64,000 bases of DNA from RGIG2094 sp045660065 (GCA_045660065.1 JAZRDC010000100.1:12561-76560), one strand, 5' to 3'; shown: positions 31,505 through 40,866, numbered from the stretch's first letter. Translations and numbers: made by a program. Notes: generated by a model not told the origin, from the sequence alone.

Positions 31505-32437
31505 ATGACTAAGCAAGAAATTTTAAAGCGAGTTGGCTCTGTTGAACAAATCGGCGGTATCAGAGATTTTGTTTTTAACGACGGAAAAGCCAAAGGTGTT
31601 CGTGCAATAGAAGTAAACACGGGTAATCTTTGCATTACAATACTGCCCGACAGATGTTTGGATATTGCAAACGCAACTTATAAAGGAACTCCTGTTGCCT
31701 GGATTTCCAAAACTGGCATTACCGACTCAAGATACTATGAAAAAGACGGCAGAAGTTCCCTGAGAGGTTTTGCAGGAGGTCTTGTATTTACCTGCGGTCT
31801 CAAAAATATCGGCGGACCTGTGGGCGAATTAGGTTTGCATGACAGAGTGGCTTTTATCCCTGCTGAAAAAATAGGTGTTTTTGCAGATTGGGTAGGCGAC
31901 GATTATGTTATGGAAATTTCAGGTCAGATCAGACAAAGCAGTGTTTTCGGTGAAAATATTGTTATAAAAAGAACAATCAAAACAAAACTTTTTGCTGAAA
32001 GTTTTGAACTTGAAGATGTTATTATTAATGAGAATTTTGAAGATGAAAATATTGCATTGGCATATCATTGTAATTTTGGCTATCCTTTGGTAACTGAAGG
32101 GGCTAAAATAGTTAATGTTTCTGAAGATATTGCGGATATTACAGCACCTATACATGGAAAAAAGGAAGAATGTATCGGTATTCCAACTTCGGGTGAGTAT
32201 GCAACCTATGGCATCAAAAATGACAAAATCGGGGCGTATATTACTTATAAAACAGAGACCTGTCCTGAATTTTTAATATGGAAAATGCTTGGTGAAAGTG
32301 AGTATGTTGTTGGTTTAGAGCCAAGAACAACAAACTTCGGTGGCCAAAATATCATTAAAAATAATGCTTTTGTTTCTTTGAAACCTTTTGAAGAATATAA
32401 AACATATTTAAAGTTTGAATTTAAAGGGGAGAAATAA
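31505..32437 (+). CDS. DUF4432 aldose-epimerase-like protein
   Basis: The 310-residue protein belongs to the DUF4432 group of the galactose-mutarotase-like fold: beta-rich throughout with LPDRCLDIANATYKG, GLHDRVAFIPA, YHCNFGYPLV and GLEPRTTNFGG. Fold relatives interconvert sugar anomers. ATG at 31505 follows GAGGTG; an ATG at 31493 overlaps the previous stop. It is the second gene in the amino-sugar operon. Confidence 0.85.
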   Translation: MTKQEILKRVGSVEQIGGIRDFVFNDGKAKGVRAIEVNTGNLCITILPDRCLDIANATYKGTPVAWISKTGITDSRYYEKDGRSSLRGFAGGLVFTCGLKNIGGPVGELGLHDRVAFIPAEKIGVFADWVGDDYVMEISGQIRQSSVFGENIVIKRTIKTKLFAESFELEDVIINENFEDENIALAYHCNFGYPLVTEGAKIVNVSEDIADITAPIHGKKEECIGIPTSGEYATYGIKNDKIGAYITYKTETCPEFLIWKMLGESEYVVGLEPRTTNFGGQNIIKNNAFVSLKPFEEYKTYLKFEFKGEK

Positions 32438-32438
32438 T

Positions 32439-33377
32439 ATGGATTTTTTAAGTACTGTTAAAGGCAGCCTTTTAGAAGGATTTTATCCTGAAGGTTGGGA
32501 TATGGAAAAAATTGATAAATGTTGCGATATGGGTGTGGAAAGAGAAGATTTCTGGCACAAAGATTTTAATCCTATTGAGTGTGAATCTTTAGCAGAATTT
32601 GATACTCTTATGGGACACGAAATCGCCTTGCAGATAAAAAAAGCAAAAGATGAAGGAATTAAACTTGCTATGATTTTACCCGTTGGTCCTATGGGTATGT
32701 ATAAGTGGGCAGTGTATTTCCTTAAGGAATGGAATATAAAATGCGATCATGTGTATACATTCAATATGGATGAATGGTCAGATGCAGAAGGTAACACACT
32801 TTCAAGCGATAACCCTGCTTCATTTGAGTATAGTATGAAACAGGCGTTTTTTGATAAACTTGGCGAAAATACTATTCCGCCATCACAGAGAAATTTTGCA
32901 ACAAAAGAAAACCTTCCTACATATCCTGAAAAAATTGCAAAATTAAAAGAAGAAGGAGCAAAACTTGTTCTTGTATTCGGTATCGGCAGAATGTGTCATA
33001 TTGCATTCTGGGAACCGCAGTTTGGTGCGGAATTTGCAACAGTTGAGGAATGGAAAAAACAGTGTTACAGAATTGGCGCAAAACTTCATCCTTTGACAAT
33101 TGAACAAAATGCAATCACAAGTTTTAAGAGCAGAACAACTTTAGTTCCTTGCAGAGCAAATACTATCGGACCTGGTCTTTTCTTGCAGGCTGATTATATT
33201 ATCGGTGGTGCAGATGGTGCTTTAGGCCGCGGTATGCAGTGGCAGGGTATGAGTTTCTTAACAACCCTTCATTATGGCCCTGATAAGCATATCACTTCAA
33301 CATTTATCCCGACTATGCCGGGAAGATTGTTCTACTTAAAAGAACTTGCAGGTCCGTTGGAGGCTGAATGTAACTAA
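32439..33377 (+). CDS. NagB-like glucosamine-6-phosphate isomerase family protein
   Basis: The 312-residue protein is a member of the NagB/RpiA/SIS-related isomerase family but longer than NagB (about 250-270). LPVGPMGMYKW near residue 83 is the phosphate-binding region and FNMDEWSD near 108 corresponds to the NagB NMDEY motif. The usual GxGxDGHIAFNEP motif is replaced by GIGRMCHIAFWEP (about 180), so the substrate may not be glucosamine-6-phosphate. ATG at 32439 follows AAAGGGGAG. Its TAA shares a base with the next ATG. Confidence 0.82.
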   Translation: MDFLSTVKGSLLEGFYPEGWDMEKIDKCCDMGVEREDFWHKDFNPIECESLAEFDTLMGHEIALQIKKAKDEGIKLAMILPVGPMGMYKWAVYFLKEWNIKCDHVYTFNMDEWSDAEGNTLSSDNPASFEYSMKQAFFDKLGENTIPPSQRNFATKENLPTYPEKIAKLKEEGAKLVLVFGIGRMCHIAFWEPQFGAEFATVEEWKKQCYRIGAKLHPLTIEQNAITSFKSRTTLVPCRANTIGPGLFLQADYIIGGADGALGRGMQWQGMSFLTTLHYGPDKHITSTFIPTMPGRLFYLKELAGPLEAECN

Positions 33378-34183
33378 TGATCGAATTAAAAAAATGGCAA
33401 CAACCCTGGAGAGGGAAAATGGAGCCTTTTAAAGTATTTGGAAATTTGTATTTTGTTGGCACGCATCCTGCATCTTCTCATTTGATTGATACAGGTGATG
33501 GTCTTATATTGATAGACACAGGATATCAGCACGGGTTGTATTTGCTGATTGACAGTATCTACAAACTGGGATTTTCTCCCTATGATGTAAAATACATTCT
33601 TCTTACTCACGGACATATTGACCATTTTGGCTCTTCATATGCATTTAAAGAACTTACAGGATGTAAGATCGCCTTAGGTGAGGCAGATAAAACATACGCA
33701 ACAGGTGAGGAGGACCTTTCATGGTCAAAAGAACTCGATGTTTACATGGAAACATTTGAACCTGATATTTTGCTTAATGATGGCGATGAAATTAAACTTG
33801 GTAATACTGTAGTTAAAGCCGTTGCTACCCCTGGACACACTCCTGGTGCTATGTCATATTTCTTCGATGTAACCGATGGCAATGAGACATTTCGCGCTGG
33901 TATGCCGGGCGGATTGGGCACAAACTCTGTTAACAAAGCGTTTCTTGAAAGTTACGGATTACCATTGTCGCTTCAACAGGATTATCTTAATTCTATGGAT
34001 AGACTTAAAGATGAAAAAGTTGGTATATTTATTGGCAATCATGTGTGGAACAATAATACACAGGCAAAGTATGAAAAACTTATAAACGGCGATAAGTATG
34101 CATTTGTTGCACCTGATGACTGGAAAGAATGTATGTTGAAATGCAAAAAAAATCTGGAAGAAATAATTAAAAACGAACAATAA
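33377..34183 (+). CDS. MBL-fold metallo-hydrolase
   Basis: The 268-residue protein has the metallo-beta-lactamase motif THGHIDHFG (about 77-85), a third His in TPGHTPG (about 153) and a terminal GNHVW (about 225). The substrate is unknown; MBL enzymes next to sugar operons often act as lactonases or thioesterases. It is translationally coupled to the NagB-like gene (one-base overlap) and is the last gene of the operon. Confidence 0.88.
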   Translation: MIELKKWQQPWRGKMEPFKVFGNLYFVGTHPASSHLIDTGDGLILIDTGYQHGLYLLIDSIYKLGFSPYDVKYILLTHGHIDHFGSSYAFKELTGCKIALGEADKTYATGEEDLSWSKELDVYMETFEPDILLNDGDEIKLGNTVVKAVATPGHTPGAMSYFFDVTDGNETFRAGMPGGLGTNSVNKAFLESYGLPLSLQQDYLNSMDRLKDEKVGIFIGNHVWNNNTQAKYEKLINGDKYAFVAPDDWKECMLKCKKNLEEIIKNEQ

Positions 34184-34184
34184 G

Positions 34185-34218
34185 AAAAAAGCAAGTTGAA
34201 TTTTCAACTTGCTTTTTT
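34185..34218. terminator. Bidirectional terminator
   Basis: AAAAAAGCAAGTTGAA/TTCAACTTGCTTTTTT, perfectly symmetric, between convergent genes. Confidence 0.9.
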
Positions 34219-34221
34219 GTG

Positions 34222-34542
34222 TTAATTATCTAAAATGCAACAGAGTTCACCTTTAGGACAGCCACAGTCTATTGCTGCTTCACCAATTTCGGTTTTTGCA
34301 CCGAACATTACGGGAATTTCAACTTTAATTTTCTGGCTTATAATAAACTTGCAAACACCGTCAGGTTTACCTTTGCATATTTCTGCACCCGGGATAATTT
34401 CGGCATTTCCCACACATTCGGTTTTTACTTTACCAACATGCGCAAATGCTTTAATGCACACAGGAACTCCTACTTCAACTTCCTGCACACCCATGGTCGG
34501 GCATAATTCTTTTACAATATGCTGTTCATATTCTTTATTCAT
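34222..34542 (-). CDS. Hypothetical cysteine-containing protein
   Basis: I do not recognise this 106-residue protein with confidence. It is beta-rich and has eight cysteines, four of them near the C-terminus (DCGCPKGELCC). The stretch VCKFIISQKIKVEIPVMFGAK faintly resembles the SPOCS/DUF3794 domain of clostridial spore-coat assembly proteins; this is a weak impression. ATG at 34542 is preceded by GGAGGG. It is a monocistronic gene facing left. Confidence 0.75.
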   Translation of the reverse strand: MNKEYEQHIVKELCPTMGVQEVEVGVPVCIKAFAHVGKVKTECVGNAEIIPGAEICKGKPDGVCKFIISQKIKVEIPVMFGAKTEIGEAAIDCGCPKGELCCILDN

Positions 34543-34619
34543 TATCAACCCTCCTTTGTCGGATATGAATATCCAATACTATAATATGTTTAATGGAGAA
34601 TTTTGGTGAGAAATATATT

Positions 34620-34648
34620 TTGACATTTTGTTGTATAACTGATATAAT
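34620..34648 (+). promoter_or_regulatory. Consensus sigma-A promoter
   Basis: TTGACA (34620-34625), 17 bases, TATAAT (34643-34648); a perfect match, 30 bases before the DUF436 gene. Confidence 0.85.
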
Positions 34649-34677
34649 TATTATAATGATGTTTAAGGAGAAATAAA

Positions 34678-35229
34678 ATGTTGGAATCTATAAAAAATCA
34701 GGCAAAATCTGCGGTTGAAGAACTTTTTGAAATATCTGATGCAAAAAAAGGGCAGGTTTTAATTGTAGGATGTTCTTCAAGTGAAATCATAGGAAGTAAA
34801 ATCGGTTCTGATTCTAATCCTGAGGTTGCAGAACAGGTATTTGGTGCATTGTACGACTCATCTTGCGAAAAAGGTGTAGAAATTGCTGCACAGTGTTGTG
34901 AGCATTTAAATCGTGCTATTATTGTTGAAAATGAAACAGCCCAAAGACTGGGACTTGAAATTGTAAATGTTGTTCCTCAGCCTAAAGCAGGTGGCTCTTT
35001 TGCTACGGCAGCGTATAACAAATTTAAAAATCCTGTTGCAGTTGAATATATTAAGGCTGATATGGGATTGGATATTGGTCTTACAATGATTGGTATGCAC
35101 TTAAAACATGTTGCAGTACCTGTAAGGCTTTCTGTTAAAAAAATTGGTGAAGCAGTTTTGACAGCAGCCCGTACAAGACCTAAATACATTGGAGGGCCAA
35201 GAGCGTATTATAAAGGAAATGAGAGATAA
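34678..35229 (+). CDS. DUF436 / YwlG family protein
   Basis: The 183-residue protein matches the TIGR01440/YwlG family: LIVGCSSSEIIGSKIG, QCCEHLNRAIIVE, VPQPKAGGSFATAAY and ARTRPKYIGGPRAYY. The function is not established. In several Firmicutes ywlG lies beside genes of cell-wall and small-molecule metabolism. It overlaps nothing and is followed at once by the HD-domain gene. AAGGAG precedes the ATG. Confidence 0.9.
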   Translation: MLESIKNQAKSAVEELFEISDAKKGQVLIVGCSSSEIIGSKIGSDSNPEVAEQVFGALYDSSCEKGVEIAAQCCEHLNRAIIVENETAQRLGLEIVNVVPQPKAGGSFATAAYNKFKNPVAVEYIKADMGLDIGLTMIGMHLKHVAVPVRLSVKKIGEAVLTAARTRPKYIGGPRAYYKGNER

Positions 35230-35230
35230 T

Positions 35231-35818
35231 ATGGATAATAAAGAAAGATTTTTAGAGATTTATAACAGTAAGATTAAAAGAGAAGGTGCCGATAAACTTT
35301 TAGACTATCTTCTTTCTCCATCGAGTGATTTCTTCACTGCACCTGCAAGTGCGAGATTTCATGGTGCTTACAAGGGTGGCTTGTTAGAACATAGCCTTAA
35401 TGTATATGACTGCCTTTGTGATTATTTAGAACGACAACGTGTGAAAACTGATTATGGAATGAATTATTCAGAAGAAAGTATAGCGATCGTTTCTCTTTTA
35501 CACGATTTGTGTAAAGTAGATTGCTATAAAGAAGGCGCAAGAAATGTAAAAGGACCTGATGGTGTATGGAAAAGTGTACCTACATACGAATTTTCTGACA
35601 ATCTTCCATACGGTCATGGCGAAAAATCTGTTTATATTATTACAGGGTTTATGAAACTTACCCGTGAAGAGGCATTTGCTATCAGATATCATATGGGCTT
35701 TTCATCTGCAACAGATGACGCAAGAAATGTGGGAAGTGCTTTTGAAATGTTTCCTTTGGCTTTTGCTTTGTCAACCGCAGATATGGAGGCAACATATTTT
35801 ATTGAAGGTAAGAAATAA
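35231..35818 (+). CDS. HD-domain phosphohydrolase
   Basis: The 195-residue protein has an HD metal site: GLLEHSLNVYD (His, about 58), LLHDLCKVD (HD, about 98-99) and later HGEKS and YHMG. HD proteins are metal-dependent phosphohydrolases, often acting on nucleotides. The substrate is unknown. ATG at 35231, one base after the DUF436 stop region, is used rather than the upstream frame, which overlaps DUF436 by 41 bases. Confidence 0.8.
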   Translation: MDNKERFLEIYNSKIKREGADKLLDYLLSPSSDFFTAPASARFHGAYKGGLLEHSLNVYDCLCDYLERQRVKTDYGMNYSEESIAIVSLLHDLCKVDCYKEGARNVKGPDGVWKSVPTYEFSDNLPYGHGEKSVYIITGFMKLTREEAFAIRYHMGFSSATDDARNVGSAFEMFPLAFALSTADMEATYFIEGKK

Positions 35819-35841
35819 CGAAATTCAGGCAATTAATCTGT

Positions 35842-35870
35842 TTGACATTTGTTATTAAAGATGTTATAAT
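35842..35870 (+). promoter_or_regulatory. Promoter of polysaccharide locus
   Basis: TTGACA (35842-35847), 17 bases, TATAAT (35865-35870); perfect boxes upstream of the first polysaccharide gene. Confidence 0.85.
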
Positions 35871-35905
35871 TTATATATGCATGTAAAAATAACGGGGGTG
35901 CTTTT

Positions 35906-37780
35906 TTGAAACAAGGAAAATACCATTTGATTTTTCCATTAATCGATTTATTTATCATTATTGCATCTATTGTTGTGGCTACCGTTTTATTGGAAGGAAA
36001 ACTTTTAGTTTCATCTGAGGTTCTTTACAGACTTGAACTGAGTGCAGTTATATGCGTATGTTTGCACTTGGGTATTTTTACTATTTTTGATGCTTATAAG
36101 AAGTTTTGGGCAAATGCCAATGTGATTGATTATGCAGTTACCTTATGTTGTTCTATCGTTACAGTTCTTGGTATGCTTGCTTTATCAATCATTTTTAAAG
36201 GCAGGCTTATGTTTATCAGACAGATAATTACGTTTGCTTTTTGCTACATATCTTTGGTTGTATTTTCCAGAGTAAGTGTTAAAATCTTAATGTTTTATGC
36301 AAGAAAGTATGTTATAGATAAAAGTGAGGATACTAAAAATATTCTTATTGTCGGAGCAGGGCAGGCAGGCGGACTTATTATCAGTGATATAATAAATAAT
36401 ACTACTTTTAAATACAGAATTGTAGGTATTATTGACGATAACAGCGAAAAAATCGGACAGTCTGTTTTTGGATATACTATTCTTGGCGGTCGTAAAGATA
36501 TTTATAAAATCTGTGATAAAGAACATGTAGACGAAATTGTTATTGCTATTCCGTCACTCGAAAGAGAAAATTTGGCAGAGTTAATTGAGATTTGCAACAA
36601 AACTGCTTGTAATGTTAAATTTTTGCCAAATATTGAGCAACTTGTTGACGCTAATGATATTTCCTACAATAAAACTAAAAAGATTGAGATTGAAGACCTT
36701 CTTGCAAGAGATCCGATTGTTTTAAATGATCGTGAAATCGCTTTTGATATTGAAGGACAAACCATTTTAGTTACTGGTGGCGGTGGCTCAATCGGCAGTG
36801 AATTGTGCAGACAAATAGCAAAGTATAATCCCAAAAGAATTGTAGTTCTTGATATTTATGAGAATAATGCTTATGATCTTCAAAACGAACTTGCAGAATC
36901 ATATTCGTGGTTGAACGTATCTGTGATTATTGCTTCAATTCGTGATAAAGAACGCATTGAGGAAGTTATTTCAGAATATAAGCCTAAAATTATTTTCCAT
37001 GCAGCGGCTCATAAACATGTTCCTTTAATGGAATATAACCCGTGTGAAGCGATAAAAAACAATATTTTTGGTACATATAATGTTGCAACTGCAGCCAATA
37101 AGTACGGTGTTGAAAAATTTGTTATGATTTCAACAGATAAGGCAGTAAACCCTACTAATGTTATGGGTGCAACAAAACGCTTCTGTGAGATGATTATACA
37201 ATCTCTGCAGGCAGTAAGCAAAACAGAGTATGTTGCGGTGCGTTTTGGTAATGTGCTTGGTTCAAATGGCTCGGTAGTTCCTCTTTTTAAGCGACAGATT
37301 GAAAAAGGCGGTCCTGTTACTGTTACTCACAAAGATATAACAAGATATTTTATGACCATACCCGAAGCGGCACAGTTGGTTCTTCAGGCATCATATTATG
37401 CCAATGGTGGCGAGATATTTGTTCTGGATATGGGCAAGCCGGTAAAAATTTATGATTTGGCATATAATATGATAAAACTTTCAGGAAATAAACCGGGAAC
37501 TGATATAAAAATTGAAGTAACAGGTTTAAGACCTGGTGAAAAACTGTATGAAGAATTACTTATAAAAAATACAGAAACTTCTAAAAGAACAGCCAACTCA
37601 AGAATTTTTGTTGAAGAATCTACATTCAATAATTTAGATGCTATTAAAGAGTCGTTTGCACTTTTTGAGAAAGCAATAAAAGATAATGACTATGAAGAAA
37701 TCAGACAGGTGCTTATGAAGTATGTTGATACATATCACCCGGTTAATGCTATTTATAATAATGAGATCAAAGGTGCCTGA
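35906..37780 (+). CDS. Membrane nucleotide-sugar dehydratase/epimerase (CapD/PglF-like)
   Basis: The 624-residue protein has four N-terminal membrane segments (about 1-125) and a first Rossmann domain (about 145-260; LIVGAGQAGG). The catalytic extended SDR domain (about 285-560) has the NAD motif TGGGGSIGSE and AAHKHVPLME. The usual active-site Tyr is replaced by Met in STDKAVNPTNVMGATK, as in other UDP-GlcNAc 4,6-dehydratases of this class. It starts sugar modification for exopolysaccharide or glycan synthesis. The start is TTG at 35906 after GGGGGTG. Confidence 0.93.
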   Translation: MKQGKYHLIFPLIDLFIIIASIVVATVLLEGKLLVSSEVLYRLELSAVICVCLHLGIFTIFDAYKKFWANANVIDYAVTLCCSIVTVLGMLALSIIFKGRLMFIRQIITFAFCYISLVVFSRVSVKILMFYARKYVIDKSEDTKNILIVGAGQAGGLIISDIINNTTFKYRIVGIIDDNSEKIGQSVFGYTILGGRKDIYKICDKEHVDEIVIAIPSLERENLAELIEICNKTACNVKFLPNIEQLVDANDISYNKTKKIEIEDLLARDPIVLNDREIAFDIEGQTILVTGGGGSIGSELCRQIAKYNPKRIVVLDIYENNAYDLQNELAESYSWLNVSVIIASIRDKERIEEVISEYKPKIIFHAAAHKHVPLMEYNPCEAIKNNIFGTYNVATAANKYGVEKFVMISTDKAVNPTNVMGATKRFCEMIIQSLQAVSKTEYVAVRFGNVLGSNGSVVPLFKRQIEKGGPVTVTHKDITRYFMTIPEAAQLVLQASYYANGGEIFVLDMGKPVKIYDLAYNMIKLSGNKPGTDIKIEVTGLRPGEKLYEELLIKNTETSKRTANSRIFVEESTFNNLDAIKESFALFEKAIKDNDYEEIRQVLMKYVDTYHPVNAIYNNEIKGA

Positions 37781-37798
37781 ATATAAGGAGTGAATATA

Positions 37799-38539
37799 TT
37801 GAAAGCGATTGTTTTGGCAGCAGGATATGCTACAAGATTATATCCTCTTACTTTGAATAAACCTAAAGCCCTTCTTACAATCGGGAAAGAAACAATTCTT
37901 GATTTTGTGGTAAATGAAATTATTACTATTCCCGCAATTGACGAAATTTATATTGTAACAAACGATAAGTTTTATGACCAGTTTTGTCAGTGGAACAAAA
38001 TGGCAGAAAAAACTGTCAAAATTACAGTGCTTAATGATAACACTACCGATGATGCTACAAAATTGGGTGCTATCGGTGATATTCAGTTTGTTATTGATAA
38101 AATGAATGTTTCAGATGATATACTGGTTATGGCAAGTGATAATATTTTCACTTTCAGACTTATGGATTTTTATAAATCTTTTGAAAGTAAAGGCAATGAT
38201 ATGATACTTGTCAGTGAAATTGAAAATCACGAAGATTTGAAACGTATGGCAAATGTTGTTTTGGATTCTGAAGGTAAAGTTTTGGATATGGTTGAAAAAC
38301 CTGCTGAACCGATTTCAAATATTGCTGCATTTGCGTCATATCTTTATACTAAAGAAACTGTCCCAATGATAAAAGAATATTTGCAGCAAGGCAACAATCC
38401 TGATGCACCGGGTTTTTTCCCGTCATGGCTTTATAAGCAGAAGGATTTGTACGCATATAAGTTTGAGGGGGAATGTTATGATATAGGCACTCCGCAAGCC
38501 TATGAAGAGGTTGGCAAGATATTTAAACACAAGGAGTAG
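37799..38539 (+). CDS. Sugar-phosphate nucleotidyltransferase
   Basis: The 246-residue protein is a RmlA/GlmU-type nucleotidyltransferase. The N-terminal signature is LAAGYATRLYPLT...KPKALL, with metal-binding ASDN near residue 113 and VEKP near 163. It makes an NDP-sugar for the adjacent glycan pathway. TTG at 37799 is preferred over GTG at 37790: it gives the family start MKAIVLAAG and sits 8 bases after AAGGAG, whereas the GTG touches the ribosome site. Confidence 0.9.
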   Translation: MKAIVLAAGYATRLYPLTLNKPKALLTIGKETILDFVVNEIITIPAIDEIYIVTNDKFYDQFCQWNKMAEKTVKITVLNDNTTDDATKLGAIGDIQFVIDKMNVSDDILVMASDNIFTFRLMDFYKSFESKGNDMILVSEIENHEDLKRMANVVLDSEGKVLDMVEKPAEPISNIAAFASYLYTKETVPMIKEYLQQGNNPDAPGFFPSWLYKQKDLYAYKFEGECYDIGTPQAYEEVGKIFKHKE

Positions 38540-38543
38540 TTCT

Positions 38544-39317
38544 ATGAAAAAAAGTGTAAAGATAGGGTTAGGGATAACTATTGTTATTGTTGCAATTATA
38601 CTTTCACTGATAATATGGCAATGGGAAAATATTAGTGCCATTTATATGGGTGTTGTAAGCAGCGAAGAAAAGATAGAGGAAGAAATACAAAAAAACAAAG
38701 ACAAATTAGCAAAGCAATTGGAAGAAGATGGATTAATCAATCCTAAAGCAGCCGCCGGTTTATCTAAGGAAGACGAAGAAAAAATTGCCAAAGGTGAATT
38801 GACTGTTGATGAAGCAGTGGAAAAACTTTTTGAACCTAAAGAAGAAATTTATGAAGATGCAAATGCTGAAGAAGAAATTCAGAAAAATCCACAAACTGAT
38901 GTAAGTGGTGATACACCTCCGCAAGAAGAAAAAGTACCTGAGGAGAAGCCACCTAGTGTTCAGCAGGATGATTCTAAAATTAAAGAAAAACAACTTATAG
39001 AAACTGCTGTTAAAAAAATGTATTCTTTAAAAGCGATTTTTACTCAACAGCTTTCAGCGATAGAAACTGAAGCAATTAAGGTTTATTCTGAAGGGAAAAT
39101 GACGAAAGAAGATAAATTGAAAATTGCCGATATTTATATTCCAAAAATTGTGGATGCAGAAAAAAGATGTAATGCAGAAGTAGATGCAGTTTTGAGTGAA
39201 TTAGAAAAAGGATTGAAAGAAGTAAATGGCAATTTATCTGTAGTCGGACTTATCCGCGAACAATATAATAACGAAAAACAACTTCAAAAGTCTAAATATG
39301 TTAGTAAATATTTATAA
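38544..39317 (+). CDS. Membrane-anchored coiled-coil protein of polysaccharide locus
   Basis: I do not recognise this 257-residue protein. One N-terminal membrane helix (about 5-24) is followed by a long, highly charged extracytoplasmic region with coiled-coil character (about 38-70 and 150-257) and an acidic, proline-rich middle (about 105-145, with PPQEEKVPEEKPPS). It sits where the CapA/Wzz-type activator of the tyrosine kinase is normally encoded, directly before cpsD, but has no visible Wzz domain and only one membrane segment. It could be a diverged chain-length or kinase partner. AAGGAG precedes the ATG. Confidence 0.8.
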   Translation: MKKSVKIGLGITIVIVAIILSLIIWQWENISAIYMGVVSSEEKIEEEIQKNKDKLAKQLEEDGLINPKAAAGLSKEDEEKIAKGELTVDEAVEKLFEPKEEIYEDANAEEEIQKNPQTDVSGDTPPQEEKVPEEKPPSVQQDDSKIKEKQLIETAVKKMYSLKAIFTQQLSAIETEAIKVYSEGKMTKEDKLKIADIYIPKIVDAEKRCNAEVDAVLSELEKGLKEVNGNLSVVGLIREQYNNEKQLQKSKYVSKYL

Positions 39318-39330
39318 ATGAGGGGAACAT

Positions 39331-40149
39331 ATGAAAAAAACTGATGTAAAGAAAAGATTAAATTTAAGGGCAATAATCAATAAGAAAATAAAGCAGCCTG
39401 ATGAACGCGAGAATGCAGTAATTGACAAGAATACTGATTTTAGTATAAAAGAAGCATATAAGACATTAAGAACTAATATTATGTTTTCTTTAGCAAACGA
39501 TGGAAAAAATAAAATTATTGTTGTAACAAGTGCTGTGCCGGGTGAGGGTAAGTCTACAACAATTTTGAATTTGGCCATTACATTTTCGCAAATCGGCTCG
39601 AAAGTCCTTGTTATTGACGGTGACTTAAGAAAGCCTAAAATCCATAAATATTTAGGAATTTCAAACAATAAAGGTCTTTCAGGTATTTTGGGCGGATTTG
39701 CAAAAGTAGAAGAAACCATTGTTAAGACCAAATATGGCTTTGATTGTATTACTGCAGGTAGTGTTCCGCCAAATCCATCTGAACTTATTGGTTCTGCGAT
39801 GCTTGTTGATATTTTAAAAGAACTTAATGAAAAATATGACTATGTATTTATTGATTCGCCACCGGTAACTGTTGTTTCAGATACTCTTACAGTTGCTGCA
39901 ATGAGTGATGGTGTGCTTTTGGTTGCAAGATCTAATTACACTCCAAAATCATTGTTAAAACAGTCAATTAACAACATTAAAATTACTAAAGCCAAAGTTA
40001 TTGGTGTAGTAGTAAATGCAGTTGACACAAAAAAGCGTGCTTATGGCACTTATAAAGGCAAGTATTATTCAAGAGGCAGATATGGTAATTATAGTAAATA
40101 TGGATACCATTATTACTATGCTACTCAGGATAGAAAAACAAAGGAATAA
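39331..40149 (+). CDS. Tyrosine-protein kinase CpsD/CapB family (BY-kinase)
   Basis: The 272-residue cytoplasmic protein is a bacterial tyrosine kinase. It has Walker A (SAVPGEGKSTT), Walker A' (VLVIDGDLRKP) and Walker B (YVFIDSPP). The C-terminal tail is packed with tyrosines (about 12 of the last 35 residues, e.g. YKGKYYSRGRYGNYSKYGYHYYY), the usual autophosphorylation cluster. It regulates polymerisation and export of capsule or exopolysaccharide with a membrane activator. The phosphatase gene follows three bases later. Confidence 0.95.
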   Translation: MKKTDVKKRLNLRAIINKKIKQPDERENAVIDKNTDFSIKEAYKTLRTNIMFSLANDGKNKIIVVTSAVPGEGKSTTILNLAITFSQIGSKVLVIDGDLRKPKIHKYLGISNNKGLSGILGGFAKVEETIVKTKYGFDCITAGSVPPNPSELIGSAMLVDILKELNEKYDYVFIDSPPVTVVSDTLTVAAMSDGVLLVARSNYTPKSLLKQSINNIKITKAKVIGVVVNAVDTKKRAYGTYKGKYYSRGRYGNYSKYGYHYYYATQDRKTKE

Positions 40150-40152
40150 TTT

Positions 40153-40860
40153 ATGATAGATACTCATTCACATTTTCTTCCCGGGATTGATGATGGAGCA
40201 GACTCGGTGGAATCTGCTTTAAAAATACTTGAAGATTTGAAAAATCAAGGGGTTGATACGGTAGTTTCAACCTCTCATTATTATGAGTGGCAGGAAGACA
40301 TAAGCAGTTTTTTATCAAGAAGAGAACAAGCGTATAATATCTTAATAGAAAATATGCAGAAACTTGGAGGGGAGTATCCAAATATAGTTCTAGGTGCAGA
40401 AGTTGCATTAACTCCGGAGATCCCCAAAAGTGAGGATTTGAAAAAATTATGTATTGGCGATACAAATAATATTTTAATTGAATTGCCATATAGCGGGTAT
40501 CATGAATGGATTCCGTATGCGATTTTTGAGATTTCATCAAGACACGGCCTTGTACCTGTTCTTGCACATTTTGAAAGGTTTTGCACAAGTAAAAATAAAC
40601 TTCAACAGTATAAAGAGTTGCTTGCATTAGATGTTAAACTGCAGATTAATACTGAATCTTTTTTATACAGAAAACCATTTAAGGTTATAAAACATCTCGC
40701 TAAAGAGGGAGCCATTGATGTAATTGGTTCTGATACTCATAATATGACATCACGAAAAAGCACCTTTGCTGACGGCATTAAGCGTATCGACAAAAAGTTT
40801 GGCAAAGATTTTTTAGTTAAACTTGATAATAATGCAAAAAAATTAATAGGATTAAGTTAA
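40153..40860 (+). CDS. CpsB/CapC-family PHP tyrosine phosphatase
   Basis: The 235-residue protein is a manganese-dependent PHP phosphatase that dephosphorylates the BY-kinase tail. Ligand motifs are MIDTHSHFLPGIDDGA at the N-terminus, STSHYY near residue 39, LAHFERF near 136 and GSDTHN near 194. Kinase and phosphatase genes are adjacent, as in Gram-positive capsule loci. No polymerase, flippase or glycosyltransferase genes are present here, so the glycan genes proper lie elsewhere. Confidence 0.93.
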   Translation: MIDTHSHFLPGIDDGADSVESALKILEDLKNQGVDTVVSTSHYYEWQEDISSFLSRREQAYNILIENMQKLGGEYPNIVLGAEVALTPEIPKSEDLKKLCIGDTNNILIELPYSGYHEWIPYAIFEISSRHGLVPVLAHFERFCTSKNKLQQYKELLALDVKLQINTESFLYRKPFKVIKHLAKEGAIDVIGSDTHNMTSRKSTFADGIKRIDKKFGKDFLVKLDNNAKKLIGLS

Positions 40861-40866
40861 AAAGAC

